In this document: in pieces, positions 26,290-39,239 of the stretch
Position numbering within the stretch: position 1 is the stretch's first letter
Layout of the letters: each line of letters begins with the position of its first letter
Assembly: GCA_029783825.1 (NCBI GenBank)
Contig: JAREIK010001466.1
Location: forward strand, 160,047-224,046
Length of the DNA stretch: 64,000 nt
Reading direction: 5' to 3'
DNA from: Sapria himalayana
Taxonomy: Eukaryota; Streptophyta; Magnoliopsida; Malpighiales; Rafflesiaceae
Position numbers and translations under genes: made by a program
The notes under the pieces: generated by a model
What the model was told of the DNA's origin: nothing
The model's database searches: none
The model's input: the letters and a program-made list of their open reading frames with translations, nothing else

Positions 26290-28752
26290 TAATTTAAAAT
26301 TAGTGAAACAAATGAGTATTGTCCCATATATAATTAAATGTTAGTACACATATAGTAATTGTAGTTATAAATAGTTACATATAGTTAAACTTATTGTTAT
26401 ATATAGATATATGCATACATGTAGTTATAAGTAGATATACATAAATGTATACAAAGTTTTAAACAATTATATAGATCTACATATATGTATAAATAATAAA
26501 AATTAAAGTTTATTTATTTATATAGACTTTTTATAGTTATACAAATATTTATATATAGATATACACATATAGTTAAATATTATGTTGTATGTTTTTATAC
26601 ATATACATATAAATATAGTTACATGTGCTTATACATATAGTTAATTGTATAGTTAAACTTATATTTATACATGTATGAATATATATTATTTAAAATAATT
26701 TCATATATTTATACATATAGTTATGTATAGGTATGGATATACTAAAATACATTTTTTATACTAATATATAAAAATGTATATTGAATATATGTTGTATATT
26801 AATATAAAAATATAGTTATGTATAAAATTTTTATAGTTATACATATAGTAAGATATAATTATTTATAGTTATATGTTATTATACATATAATATATATAAT
26901 TATAAATTTTTATATATCGTTAAACATTTAGTTATATATATATATATATATTCATACAAGTGTTATAATTAGTTATACATAAATTATACAAAGTTATAAA
27001 CAAATATATAGAATTACATATATGAATGCATATATGTATAAATAGTTAAAAATATAGTTATATTAATTATATAAAGTTTTATTTAGTTTTATAAATATTT
27101 ATATATAGTTATACACATATAATTAAACATAATGTCGTATGTTGTTATACATGTAACTATAAATATGAGTTACATTTGGTTATAAATAAAGTTACATGTG
27201 GTTATAAATATAGGTACACATATCGTTATACTTATATTTATACATGTAGGTATATATATTTATTCATAAAATTTTATAAAGTTATACATATAGCTATGTA
27301 GAGGTATAGATATAGTAATATATATTTTTATAAACTAATATATACAAATATATATTAAATATAAGTTGTAAATTATATATTTAAGTATAGTTATGTATAA
27401 AGCTTTTATAGTTATACATATAATAAGATACAATTATTTATAGTTATATGTTATTATAGATATAGCATATATAGCCATACATATTTTTATATAGTTAAAC
27501 ATATAGTTATATAAAAATATATTCATGCAAATAGTTATACATAAATAAATAAAGTTATAAATAAATATATAGATTTACATATATGTATACATTGTTACAA
27601 ATATAGTTATATTTAATTATATAGAGTTTTATTTAATTATACAAATATTTATATATAGTTATACAAATATTTATATATAATTATACACATATATTTAAAC
27701 ATAATATTATATGTTATTATACATGTAAATATAAATATTGTTACATGTGGTTATACATAGAGTTACACATTAGTTAGACATATATTTATACATGTAGTAT
27801 ATATATATTTTTTATATAATTTTATATATGTTTATATATTTACAAATATAGATATATTTAATTATATAGAGTATTATATAGTTATACAAATATTTATATA
27901 TAGTTATACACATATAGTTAAACATAATGTCGTATGTTGTTATACATGTAATTATTAATATAGTTACATGTGGTTATACATATAGTTACACATATTGTTA
28001 TACTAAGATTTATACATGTAGGTATATATATTTTTTCATATAATTTTATATATTTATACATATAGTTATGAATAGGTATAGATATAGTAAAATAAATTTT
28101 TATATACTAATATATAGAAATGTATATTAAATATAAGTTATAAATTATATATTTAAATATAGTTATGTATAAAGCTTTTATAGTTATACATATAATAAGA
28201 TATGATTATTTATTGTTATATGTTATTATACATATAGTATATATAGCTATAAATATTTTTATATAGTTAAACATATAATTATATATAGATATATTCATAC
28301 AAATCGTTATAAATAAATATATAAAGTTATAAATAAATATATAGATTTACATATATGTATACATAGGTACAAATATAGTTATATTTAATTATATAAAGTT
28401 TTATATAGTAATAAAAATATTTATATATATTTATACATATATTTATATATAGTTATACACATATAGTTATACATAATGTTGTATGTTATTTTATAATTAC
28501 ATGTAGTTATACATATAGTTACACATATAGTTATACTTATATTTATACATGTAGGTATATATATTTAGTTATATAATTTTTATATATGTATACATATAGT
28601 TATATATAGGTATATAAATGGTAAATTATATTTTTATATACTAATATATAAAAATGTATATTAAATATATGGTGTTACTTATATTTTTAATTATAGTTAT
28701 GTATAATATTTTATAGTTATACATATAGTCAAAGAAAATTATGTATACTTAT
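26290..28752. repeat. ATAGTTATAC-type AT satellite with long-period units
   Basis: Very AT-rich sequence with a 10-12-bp beat (TATAGTTATACATATAGTTA) organised into longer units. The phrase TTTTATAGTTATACATATA recurs near 26827, 27400, 28170 and 28700, spaced about 535-770 bp. Within each unit the order of phrases is kept (ATTTATAGTTATATGTTATT, then TTCATACAAATAG, TTACATATATG, TACATGTAGGTATATATAT). It continues beyond the ARF1 insertion at 29660-30200. No gene. Confidence 0.85.
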
Positions 28753-28762
28753 ATGTTCTTAT
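28753..28762. repeat. Target-site duplication, left copy, of the ARF1 retrocopy
   Basis: ATGTTCTTAT, identical to 29660-29669. The next three bases also nearly match (TCC against ACC), so the duplication may be 10-13 bp. Confidence 0.75.
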
Positions 28763-29659
28763 TCCTTTGGGATCCAATGGCAAAAAGACAAAAATTATAA
28801 AACAAACAAGTTCGGCTTACAACAAATAAGAACAAAGTAAATGAGGCCTTGTATTTCAGGCGTGCAATATATAAATATAAATACAATTTGAATCCCCCTA
28901 GAAACAGATGCTTACATCCACATAACAGAACAAAACTCAAGCAAAATCGGCAAAGATTAGATCCACATCCATATTTGTCAACAAAGTTTGTCTCATCCTG
29001 CTAAAATTGTTTATGATTTGCTGGCAATGTGATTGGAAAGAAAATCAAGACCCTCGTAGAGGCCCACACCAGAGTTAGCACAGGTGCTCTGAATGTGCCA
29101 ATGGTGTTGGTGAAGATAGTGAAGTCCTTGCTTGACAGTAATTTCAGTGGCATTCATCACATTGGTAAGATATTGTTTATTGACAAACAACAGCAAAACT
29201 ACATCTCGCTACTTTTCCTTGTTTAGCATACTATGCAACTCATCACTGGCTTCAACAACTCGATCTCTGTCATTGCTGTCCACCACAAATATGAGACCTT
29301 TGTCTCAATGAAAAAGGGTGAATCTTGTCTTGACCCCAACATCCCACACAGTGAAATTGATGTTTTTATTTTCAACAATTTCTACATTGAAAAACAATAG
29401 TAGGAATTGTGGTGACAATTTCACCAAGCTTCAAGTAATACAGAATGGTTGCCTTACCGCCAACATCAATACCTAGCATAAAAATCCTCATCTCCTTGTT
29501 GGCAAATAGCTTGCTAAATAGCTTTGTGAACGTAAACCTCATTTCTTCCACTAAATCTGAATCCCTTTATCATATGGCAGTAAAGAGATCTAATGAGTGA
29601 AAGAAACAGAATCAATAGACCTCAAGAGATCGTCATGAGAGAAGGTGATCAAGCTCTAC
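28763..29659 (-). mobile_element. Retrocopy insertion of an ARF1 transcript, with target-site duplication
   Basis: A block of ordinary base composition cut into the satellite. It is bordered by ATGTTCTTAT at 28753-28762 and again at 29660-29669, and satellite sequence resumes in register on both sides. It holds the intronless ARF1 pseudogene with about 120 bp of 5' and about 250 bp of 3' untranslated sequence. These are marks of an mRNA copied by LINE-type machinery. No poly(A) is left at the expected left edge, where only TCCTTTGGG is seen. Confidence 0.8.
29011..29542 (-). pseudogene. ARF1: Processed pseudogene of ADP-ribosylation factor ARF1
   Basis: From ATG at 29542 it reads [19 protein letters not shown] then [20 protein letters not shown] and EIVTTIPTI, the start of ARF1, the small GTPase that recruits coat proteins to Golgi membranes. 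A frameshift follows near 29370. Then, in another frame, come NVEIVEN-like and NINFTVWDVG, a short deletion in the switch 2 region, [23 protein letters not shown], a TAG stop, and finally [15 protein letters not shown] with [14 protein letters not shown] to the natural stop at 29011. Introns are absent. Key residues are lost: glycine 2, needed for myristoylation, is Arg, and the P-loop GKTT reads GKAT. About 180 codons would be normal. It is clearly dead. Confidence 0.92.
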
Positions 29660-30205
29660 ATGTTCTTATACCTATAGTATATATAATTAAAATTAGATTT
29701 ATATTAAACATATAATTATATATAGATATATTCATACAAGTAATTATAAGTAGTTATATATAAATATATACAAAGTTTTAAATAAATATATAGATTTAAT
29801 TATATGAATAGATATATGTATACATAGATACAAATATAGTTATATTTTATTATATAAAGTATTACTTAGTTATACAAATATTTATATATAGTTATACACA
29901 TATTGTTATAAATATGTATGTAGTTAAAGATATAGTTATATATAACATTTTTATAGTTATACATTTAGTAAAATAAAATTATATATAGTTATATATTATT
30001 ATACATATTATATATTTTGTTAAAAATATAGTTATATAGAATTACTCATATAGTTATAAAATATTATATAGTTAAAAAAATAGTTATATATAGTTATTAA
30101 TATAGTTATAAAAATAGTTTACATAGTTACAAATATAGTTAAATATAAATTATGAAGAGTTTTATATAGTTATACAAATATTTATAAATAGTTATCATAT
30201 AGTAT
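29660..30205. repeat. ATAGTTATAC satellite, continuation after the retrocopy
   Basis: Resumes with TATAGTATATATAA and the same phrase order as 26290-28752, including TTCATACAAGTAATTA, TTTTTATAGTTATACATTT near 29950 and TATAGTTATACACATA. Ends at the gypsy scrap. Confidence 0.8.
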
Positions 30206-30209
30206 GATA

Positions 30210-30540
30210 ACAACACTCTCAAATGCCCAATTGAATTACACCACTATAGAGAAAGAACTTGTATAAACAATCTTTTCTTTTGGAAAATTAATATCATATT
30301 TATTGGGAACTAAAGTCATAGTATATACTAAATATTCTATAATCAAATATCTCATAGAAAAGAAAGATGTCAGGCCTAGATTGATTTTATGGAATTTACT
30401 ATTACAATAGTTTGAACTAGAGATATTAGATAAGAAATGTACATATAATCAACATTGAAAATAGCTTATCAAGACAAGGAAAAGAAGATAGAATAGTTGT
30501 TGAAGAAGATATTAGACAGATTTTTTTATTTGAACAAATT
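30210..30540 (+). pseudogene. Ty3/gypsy polyprotein scrap (RNase H region)
   Basis: The frame from 30210 reads TTLSNAQLNYTTIEKELV, stop, then [37 protein letters not shown], stop, FELEILDKK. This is the RNase H domain of Ty3/gypsy pol. The family's NYxTTEKELLA, VYTDHxALKYL and RWILLLQEFDLEI motifs are all visible with point damage, and the catalytic-region Asp of YTDH is Lys. No LTR, integrase or protease was found around it, so it is a small orphan fragment. Confidence 0.85.
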
Positions 30541-31036
30541 ATAATATTGAATGAAAATGTAACTCCATGGTATGTAGTATTGAATGAACCTTATCATTGC
30601 AAGTAGAACTCTGATCAAATTTTGAGGCAAAGTGTTATAGTAGAACTCTCAACAAATTATAATATTAGATTGATATTAGATAAGAAATGACACTTTTTCC
30701 TCATGCTCTCGCAAATTTGTGGACCATTTTAATATATATGTGCTCAAGTATTTTTCTTTTCAAAATTAATATTGATATTTACATATATATGCATAAATAT
30801 ATATGTGCATAAACACTTCCCTACTCACACACACACATTTATACATCCATATACATTACTATACATTATATATCATCATACACATTTTTGTACTTTTGTA
30901 TATATTCACACATGTATCTACATTTTCAAACTAGTGTGTATAAATTTTTATGCATGCATATACTATTGTACACCCACACAAACATACACATATACCTATA
31001 TAGGTAATATATTTTTAATGTTACACATGAATCTAT

Positions 31037-31071
<35 letters not shown>

Positions 31072-32300
31072 AAATGTATTTAAAATTTTTTGATTTTGAA
31101 AATTTAATTAAAATAAAATATTATATAAATTATTGTAAATTATTTATATTTAAAACAAATATTTGTGTGTGTGTGTGTGTGTGTGTGTGTATGCATGTGT
31201 GTGTGTTTGTGTGAAGCATATTAATGCATAAAATGAAATTATGAATTATACATATGAGCATCTATTTTATTCATAGTTATTTTTTTAATATTTATATTAA
31301 AATAACTATCATTATACTCATATAAATAAATGAAGTTTGCATATTTGTAAATTATTTTGTTTTTACATTTATGTTAAAAATGAAAATATAGTTCATAAAT
31401 AGATAATATTGTTTTCATTTTTCTATATAAATATTTTATTAAAATATTAATGTCTATGATAAATTTCTACTTATTATTTATTGTTTTTAATAAATTTTTA
31501 GAAACTTTAAAATTCAAATAAATATAATGCAGTGCATATAGATACATGCCTTTAATATTTGATAAAAAATCAATTATTTCTTTAATAATGTTCAAACAAA
31601 ACAAATTACCATATAAATACATGAGTAAATTTTTCTACAAGTAATTATTTTTTAATTTTATTCAAAATATATAAATGACCATATCAATATATGAATTTGT
31701 TTTTTTTCAATAATTATTTTTCAATTTTTTTTTAAATTTAATACATTACGATGTTTTTTTTTGTAATTAATAAATACATTTCGAACATTGTTTATTTATA
31801 ATAAATATAACATATTGCATATTTTGAGGTGAAAATTTTATTTTGAAGATAATTTTAATTTTACAGTTTTATCTCTGTAAATTGAAACTATATCATGTAT
31901 ATATTTTAAAAATTTTTTATAATATTTATTACACAAACATATTGTTATTTATTTTGAAATTTACAACATGTATTTTAAACAAATGAACATTTTATTAGAA
32001 ATCAATTTTAGTTAAATGATATTATGTGAAACAAAAATACAAAATCTAAACATATTAATCATAATGATTATACAAACATATAAAAATATAATAAAAATAC
32101 ATTTTAGTTTGAAAAAATTAAATTTAAGTTCCTAAAATATATGGAAAAATGATAAAGATTTATACAATATCCAAAAAAGATATGTATGAATGAGATGAAT
32201 GATATGAATGGATATTAATTTTCTGAAGCATATTGCTATACATGTTGTATATGTAGTTATATATTGTTTTTCATGTAATTATATATATGAAGACATATGG
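30541..32300. other. AT-rich region with TG microsatellites, no gene
   Basis: Holds (TG)n tracts near 31050-31073 and 31163-31215 inside sequence dominated by A and T. The 103-codon plus-strand open frame at 30772-31083 is composed of ATACAC-like low-complexity codons and is not credible. Nothing else is recognisable. Confidence 0.5.
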
Positions 32301-32369
32301 CTATGTATAGGTATTGATGTAGATAAATGCATTTATATATAGTAATATGTTGAATACATATTGTTAAAA

Positions 32370-32435
<66 letters not shown>

Positions 32436-33110
32436 GTGTATGTATGTATGTATATTAAATATATATTGTTATATTTATATATAGTTATGTTTATGTATAC
32501 TATTTTTATAGTTATAAATATAGTAAAATACACTTATATAAGAAATTCGAATTATATCACACATGCATATTGATGTATAGTTATGTTTAAATACACTTAT
32601 ATAAAATACACTTATGTTTATGTATGTTGTTTATGTATACTGTTTATATATAGTAATGTATATTGATGTAGATATCAAGTCAGCATACCAAATACCACCC
32701 ATGTATACTTTTTATGGTTACTATTTATATATAATTATGTATATTAATATAGATAAATACATTTATATATAGTAATATCTTGATATACATAATGTTAAAT
32801 ACATATATATACACATATATATATATATAGTTATATATATATATGTGTTTGTGTGTGTGTGTGTGTGTATTAAATATACGTTGTTATATTTATATATAGT
32901 AATGTTTATGTATACTATTTTTATAGTTATAGATATTGTAAAACACTTATATAAGAAATTTGAATTATATCACACATGAATATTGATCCATAGTTATGTG
33001 TAAATACACATATATAAAATACACTTATGTTTATGTATGCTGTTTATGTATATTGTATATATATATATATAGTTATGTATACTGATGTAGATATCAAGTC
33101 GGCATACCTA
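32300..33110. repeat. Two tandem copies of a 419-bp unit with TA/TG microsatellite core
   Basis: GATATCAAGTC(A/G)GCATACC occurs at 32671 and 33090, 419 bp apart. Upstream of each the order is the same: ATATATAT then GTGTGTGTG, then TTGTTATATTTATATATAG, ACTATTTTTATAGTTATA and AATTATATCACACATG. The phrase TTTTATAGTTATA links it loosely to the large satellite. Confidence 0.85.
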
Positions 33111-34080
33111 CTGTGCACCATCAACATATACACAATGAGAATGCATTATATCACAAATACATGAAGTATGTAAATGAATAAGTTTATATAAGCAATCCAA
33201 GCTTACCATGGTGATTAATGAAGAAGAATTTTGGAATAAAAAATAACAGAATCAAAATGTACACTCTTGCATAAAGATAATCGATGAAGAATTAAGATAG
33301 AAAACATACCTTAAATCAAAAAAAAATCTCGCTTATATTACTCTTTGATTAGGTTTTGATGTGTCAGTGTCGAGAGATAGAGGTGGACAACGAGGGACTT
33401 AGTTACTTCACTTGTTAGAGTTATCTCTTGCGTCTCGACAACAAGTGATTATATATATTTCCAGAATATTTAAATTTTTAATTATAAAAACATTAAATAA
33501 ACAATATATATATATATATATATATAATATAAAAAGATTAATTTTTTTATTTATTATCAAAATTTTTTCAACAATATTCATGTGCTTGTAGCAAGGTACA
33601 CATGAAAAAAAATACCTTATAATTTTTTATTTTAAAATTAATTAAATAATAAATATATAGACAAATTAAAAAAATATATGTTTAGCCTTATAAAAAAAAT
33701 CAAATAGCTACAAAATTTACAAACTTTATATAATAAGACATACATGAAAAGATGATTTGTCTTCTAGCCACTCTCCTAAAAGTGATAAAATACTATTAAT
33801 GTTAAAAAATATATAAATATATACATTTTATGGTAATTAAATTTTAAAAATTTATATTAATTATTATAAAGATAATATGAAATAATTTTAAAAGAATAAA
33901 ATTTCATATTATTTGATATCATTAATAATTTTTAAAATTCAAAAAATTACTTAAAGTGAGAAGATCATTAAAAAAATTTATATTTATTATTATAATATAT
34001 ACTGAATGTTAAAAGCTAATAGTAAAAATATTACTCAATTGTTTAATTCTTAAAAAATTTAGCAGGGGCAAACATCTATG
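33111..34080. other. Unassigned AT-rich stretch in element B
   Basis: No gene. 33350-33450 has moderate complexity (TGATGTGTCAGTGTCGAGAG) and may be decayed leader or captured sequence; the rest is A/T-rich. Confidence 0.4.
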
Positions 34081-34084
34081 TATG

Positions 34085-34239
34085 ATATTCTTAAAAAGAT
34101 AATAAATAAATAGATATATAGATATATAGAAAAATAAATATATAGAAAAATAGATATATAGATATAGTTATATATAGATAGATAGATAGATAGATTATTA
34201 GATAGATACATAGATAGAGATTTAAAGATATATAAATAG

Positions 34240-34275
<36 letters not shown>

Positions 34276-36062
34276 TAATAGATAGATTAATTGATATATT
34301 GATTGATAGATAGATATTAAAATAGATAGTTAGACTTTTAAATAGATCGATAGATAGACTGATTGATAGACATTGATAGATAGATAAATAGACAAATAGA
34401 ATGAAAAATAGATAAACAAATAAATAGATAGATAGATAGATTTATATAAAGAATGAAAGATTGATTGATTAATTGACATATATATGATAGATTGATAGAC
34501 AAGCATATAGATAGATAGATAGACAGATAAATAGACAAATAGATAGATAGATATATAGATAGATAGATATATAGTTAGATATATAGATTGATATAATGAT
34601 AGATTTATAGATCGATAGGCAAATAGATATATACACAGATAGTTAGATAGATAGATAGATAGACAAATAAAATGATTAATTTTTAGATAGATACATTGAC
34701 AAATTGATAGATAGATAGATAGATACAAAGATAGATAAACACATATATAGCCACATAGTTAGACCAATAGAGAGACAGATAGAAAGTTAGATAGATAGAT
34801 TGATTGATAGACATGTTTATAAATAGATAGTTATATAGATACATAAATAGATAGATAGATTTTTAAATAGATAGGCAGATAGAGAGATAAATGGATAGAT
34901 AGAAAGACTGATTGATAGATAAATAGTTAGATATACAAAAAAGTAAACAGATAGATACATTGAAAGATAAAATGAAAGATAAATATATAGACAAATAGTT
35001 AGATAGATAAATAGACAAATAAATATACAAATAGATATACATAAAGAGATACAGATATATTTATATACTTAGAAAGATTGAAAGATATACATATAGATAG
35101 TATATTGATAGATAGACATAGACACAGACAAATAAAATGGTAGATAAATAAGCAAAAAGATAGACATATAGATAAAAGTCAGATTAACACACATGGATAA
35201 ATAGATAGATAGATATATAAATAGATATATATATGCAGATATATAGACATATTGATAGATAGATAGATAAAAAGATACATAGAAATTAAGATAGATAGAT
35301 AGATCGATCGATCGATAGATAAAAAAACAAATAGATAGAAAGATAGATAGATAGACATAATGATATAAAAATAGATAGACAAATAGATACATAGATAAAA
35401 AATAGACAAATAGATAGATAGAGAGACATAATGATATAAAAATAGACAAACAAATAGATTCATAGATAAAAGATAAAAAAATAGATACAAAGATAGATAG
35501 ACAAATAGATAGATAGATAGGTAGATAGATTGTTAGATTGATAGATAGATAAATAAATATATAGTTAGATAGATGACAGACAAATAGATAGCTAGATAGA
35601 TAGACAGACAGATAGATATATAGGTATATAAATTTATAGATATATAGATAGATAAATAAATAGATAAATCGATAAATGATAGACAAATAGATAGATAAAT
35701 AAATAAAAATATAATAATAATATATATATATATATATATATAGACAAATAGATATACAGATATATATACATATAGATAATAAAAAGATACATAGAAAATA
35801 GATAGATAGATAGACAGATAGATAAATAGACAGATAGATATATATATATATATACATAGATAGATAGATAGATAGACAGAAAGATAGATAAAATAGATAG
35901 ATAGACAATTAGATAGATAGTTAGATAGGTATATAGATAGAAAGAAAAAAAATAGACAAACATAAAGATAGACATATATATAGAAAGACAGATAGATAGA
36001 TAGATAGATAAATAAATAAGCAAATAGATAGATAGATAGACATATAGATAGATATATTTATT
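34085..36062. repeat. GATA/GACA array, left arm of a polarity switch
   Basis: GATA, GACA and AAAT words on the plus strand with a (CA)n tract at 34240-34262. Local duplications of about 90 bp occur, for example 35329-35470 (GACATAATGATATAAAAATAG twice). The polarity flips at about 36062, where TATC begins on the plus strand. Confidence 0.92.
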
Positions 36063-36996
36063 TATCTATCTATTTGTCTAATAATGAAAGATGGATATAT
36101 ATCTGTCTTTCATTACATTATATATTCATTTCTCTATCTATCTATCTATCTATTAATCTGTCAATTGAAATTCCTATCTATATCTATATCTATCTATCTA
36201 TATATCTATCTGTTAATCTATATATCTATTATATATATATCAATCTATTTATCTATTTTTATATCTATATGTCTATATATCTATTTTCCTATATGTATAT
36301 TTCTCTATCTATCTATGTATCTATTTATCTATTAGACTATATATTTGTTTGTCTATCTTTTTATCTATATGTATATTAATATGTTTATCTAACTACCGAT
36401 CTATCCATGTTTGTATATATCTATACGCAAATTTATTTGTCTATCTATCTATCTATCTTTCTATCTGTCTATCTATCTGTCAATTTATATAATGTAATAC
36501 GTTTATATATATATTTGTTTATATAATGTAATATGCTTATATCAGTGTTTATATATAATGTTTATATAAATGTGATATATATATTATATAAAATTTATAA
36601 AAGTGTTTCATATATATAATTATATATAAATAACATTTATAAAAATATTTAAAAACAAATATTATATTAAAACACTTGTATAATTATATAATCATATGCC
36701 ATTATATATAAAAGTATTTATATCTATATTTATTATTATGTAAACTAATTTATCTATATTTTTATCTATATTTCTATCTATCTGTGTATCTATCTATCAA
36801 TCTATCTATCTATCTATTTGTCTCGCTATCAGTCTCTCTATCTATCTATATATCTTTCTTTCTATCAATCTGCCTATCTATAAGTCTATCAAATTGTTTA
36901 TCAATCTATCTATCAATCTGTCTATCCATATGTCTATCTATCAATCTATCTATAATTTTTTCAATCAATCAATCAATCTATCTATATATATCTATT

Positions 36997-37029
<33 letters not shown>

Positions 37030-37394
37030 ATAAATCTATTTGCCAATCTAATTGTCTGTCTGTATATCTATCTATCTATCTTTATGTCTATCTCTCTATG
37101 TATCTATATAATTGTCTATCAATCAATTTATCTATCTGTCTATCTATCTATCTATCTATCTATCTTTATGTCTATCTTTCTATGTATTTATATATTTGTC
37201 TATCAATCAATTTATCTATCTATCTATTTGTCTGTCTATGTATGTATGTATCTATCTATATGTCTATCTTTCTATGTATATGTTGGTCTGTCTAGGTATC
37301 TTTCTATCTATATGTCTATCTATCTATCTATATATCTCTCTATCTATCAATCTCTCTATCTATCTATCTATATATCTCTCTATCTATATATCTC

Positions 37395-37451
<57 letters not shown>

Positions 37452-37466
37452 TTATATCTCTCTATC

Positions 37467-37497
<31 letters not shown>

Positions 37498-38035
37498 CTA
37501 TCTTTCTTTCTTTCTTTCAATCAATCAATCTATCTATCTATCTATCTATATATCAATATATCTTTTAATCTATCTATCAACATTTCTCAAATTCTATCTA
37601 TCTATCTATTTATCTATATGTCTATCTTTCTGACTTTCTATTTATATATCTATTTTTTATCTATCTATTTATCTATCTGTCTATGTATCTATCTATTTGT
37701 CTGTCTATCTATCTAACTATCTCTCAATCTAACGGTCCATCTATTTATCTATCTATCAATCAATTTATTTATCTATCTTTATATCAATTTGTCTATCTAT
37801 ATATCTGTCAATTTGTCTATCTATATATCTGTCAATTTGTCTATTAGTCTATCGATCAATCTATTTTTAAATCTAACTATCCATTTGTCTATCTATTAGT
37901 CTATTAATCAATCAATCTATCTATCTATATATATTTCTTTCTTTCTATTTGTCTATCTATCTATCTATTTATTTGTCTATCAGTGTACGTATCTTTTAGT
38001 GCTTCTTTCTATCTATTTATTTGTCTATCTATCTA

Positions 38036-38066
<31 letters not shown>

Positions 38067-38436
38067 GTCTGTCTATCTATTTATCTATGTGTATATATAT
38101 ATATATATCTATCTATATATCTATCTATCTATGTATCTATCTATATATTAATCAATCTTTTATCTGTATATCTATCTATCTATCTATCTGTATATGTATT
38201 TATCTATCTAAATGTCGATATATCTATCTGTCAATAAATTAATCAATCTGTTATCTATATTTCTATTAATATATTTATCTATATATCAATCTATCTCTAT
38301 TTCAATCAATCAATCTATATTTCTTTAAATCTGTCTATTAATATGTATATCATTCGGTATTTCAATCTATCTATCAATATTTCTATTAATCTTTCTATAT
38401 ATCTATCTATCTATTTTTGTATTAATTTATATATCA

Positions 38437-38472
<36 letters not shown>

Positions 38473-38755
38473 TTCACTTTTTATCTATGTATCTATTTTT
38501 CTATCTATCTATTTATCTATTTGTCTATATATCTATCTATCTATATAATGTTTCTATCTATCTATCTATCTATTTATCATCATGTCTATCTTTCTATTTA
38601 TCTATTAATCTATCAAACAATCTACCTAATAATCTACCCATCAATTTGTCTAGCAATCTTTCTATAAATCTGGCTATCTATCTTTCTATCTATATGTCTA
38701 TCAATATGTCTATCTCTCTTTTATCATTATATATATCTATATATGTCTCTATGTG
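36063..38755. repeat. TATC/TGTC array, right arm of the polarity switch
   Basis: The same tetranucleotide in opposite polarity to 34085-36062, interrupted by non-array AT sequence at 36485-36720. 36990-37640 matches 470-1100 of the first array in inverted orientation, including the phrase TGTCTAGGTATCTTTCT against its complement near 690. It contains a (TG)n tract at 38446-38471. Open frames of up to 310 codons are stop-free tetranucleotide artefacts. Confidence 0.92.
36554..36705. repeat. Left arm of a near-perfect 152-bp inverted repeat
   Basis: Complementary to 38761-38912 with a single mismatch by eye. It includes CATATGCCATTAT near the inner edge and ATATATCACATTTATATAA (complement) near the outer edge. 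The arms enclose 2.05 kb, almost all TATC array. Confidence 0.9.
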
Positions 38756-38760
38756 ATTAT

Positions 38761-38912
38761 ATAATGGCATATGATTATATAATTATACAAGTGTTTTAAT
38801 ATAATATTTGTTCTTAAATATTTTTATAAATGTTATTTATATATAATTATATATATGAAACACTTTTATAAATTTTATATAATATATATATCACATTTAT
38901 ATAAACATTATA
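38761..38912. repeat. Right arm of the 152-bp inverted repeat
   Basis: Starts ATAATGGCATATGATTATA just after the TATC array and ends ATATAAACATTATA; complement of 36554-36705. Confidence 0.9.
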
Positions 38913-39239
38913 AATATTATATATTTATATAAAAATTAATATGTTAATAAATATTTACAAAAATGTATAAACATTATTTATGTTATATAATTGTTATATA
39001 TAAATTATATAAATGGATAGTTTTATGTAAATATTGTATATATATTTATTAACATTAATACATTTGTAAAAATATTTATATATACCATTATAAGTTTATA
39101 TAAACATATCAGTGTTTATATATAATGTAATACGTTATATATATATATTAATGTATAGACATTTATATATAATGTCCAATGGTAATTAAATTGATAGAGA
39201 TAGATATATGTATATAGCATTCCAAAGGAGAAGAGATAT
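38913..39239. other. AT-rich spacer after the inverted repeat
   Basis: A and T only, nearly. CAGTGTTTATATATAATG near 39108 repeats 36543 in direct orientation, so the duplicated module extends beyond the inverted arm. No gene. Confidence 0.5.
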
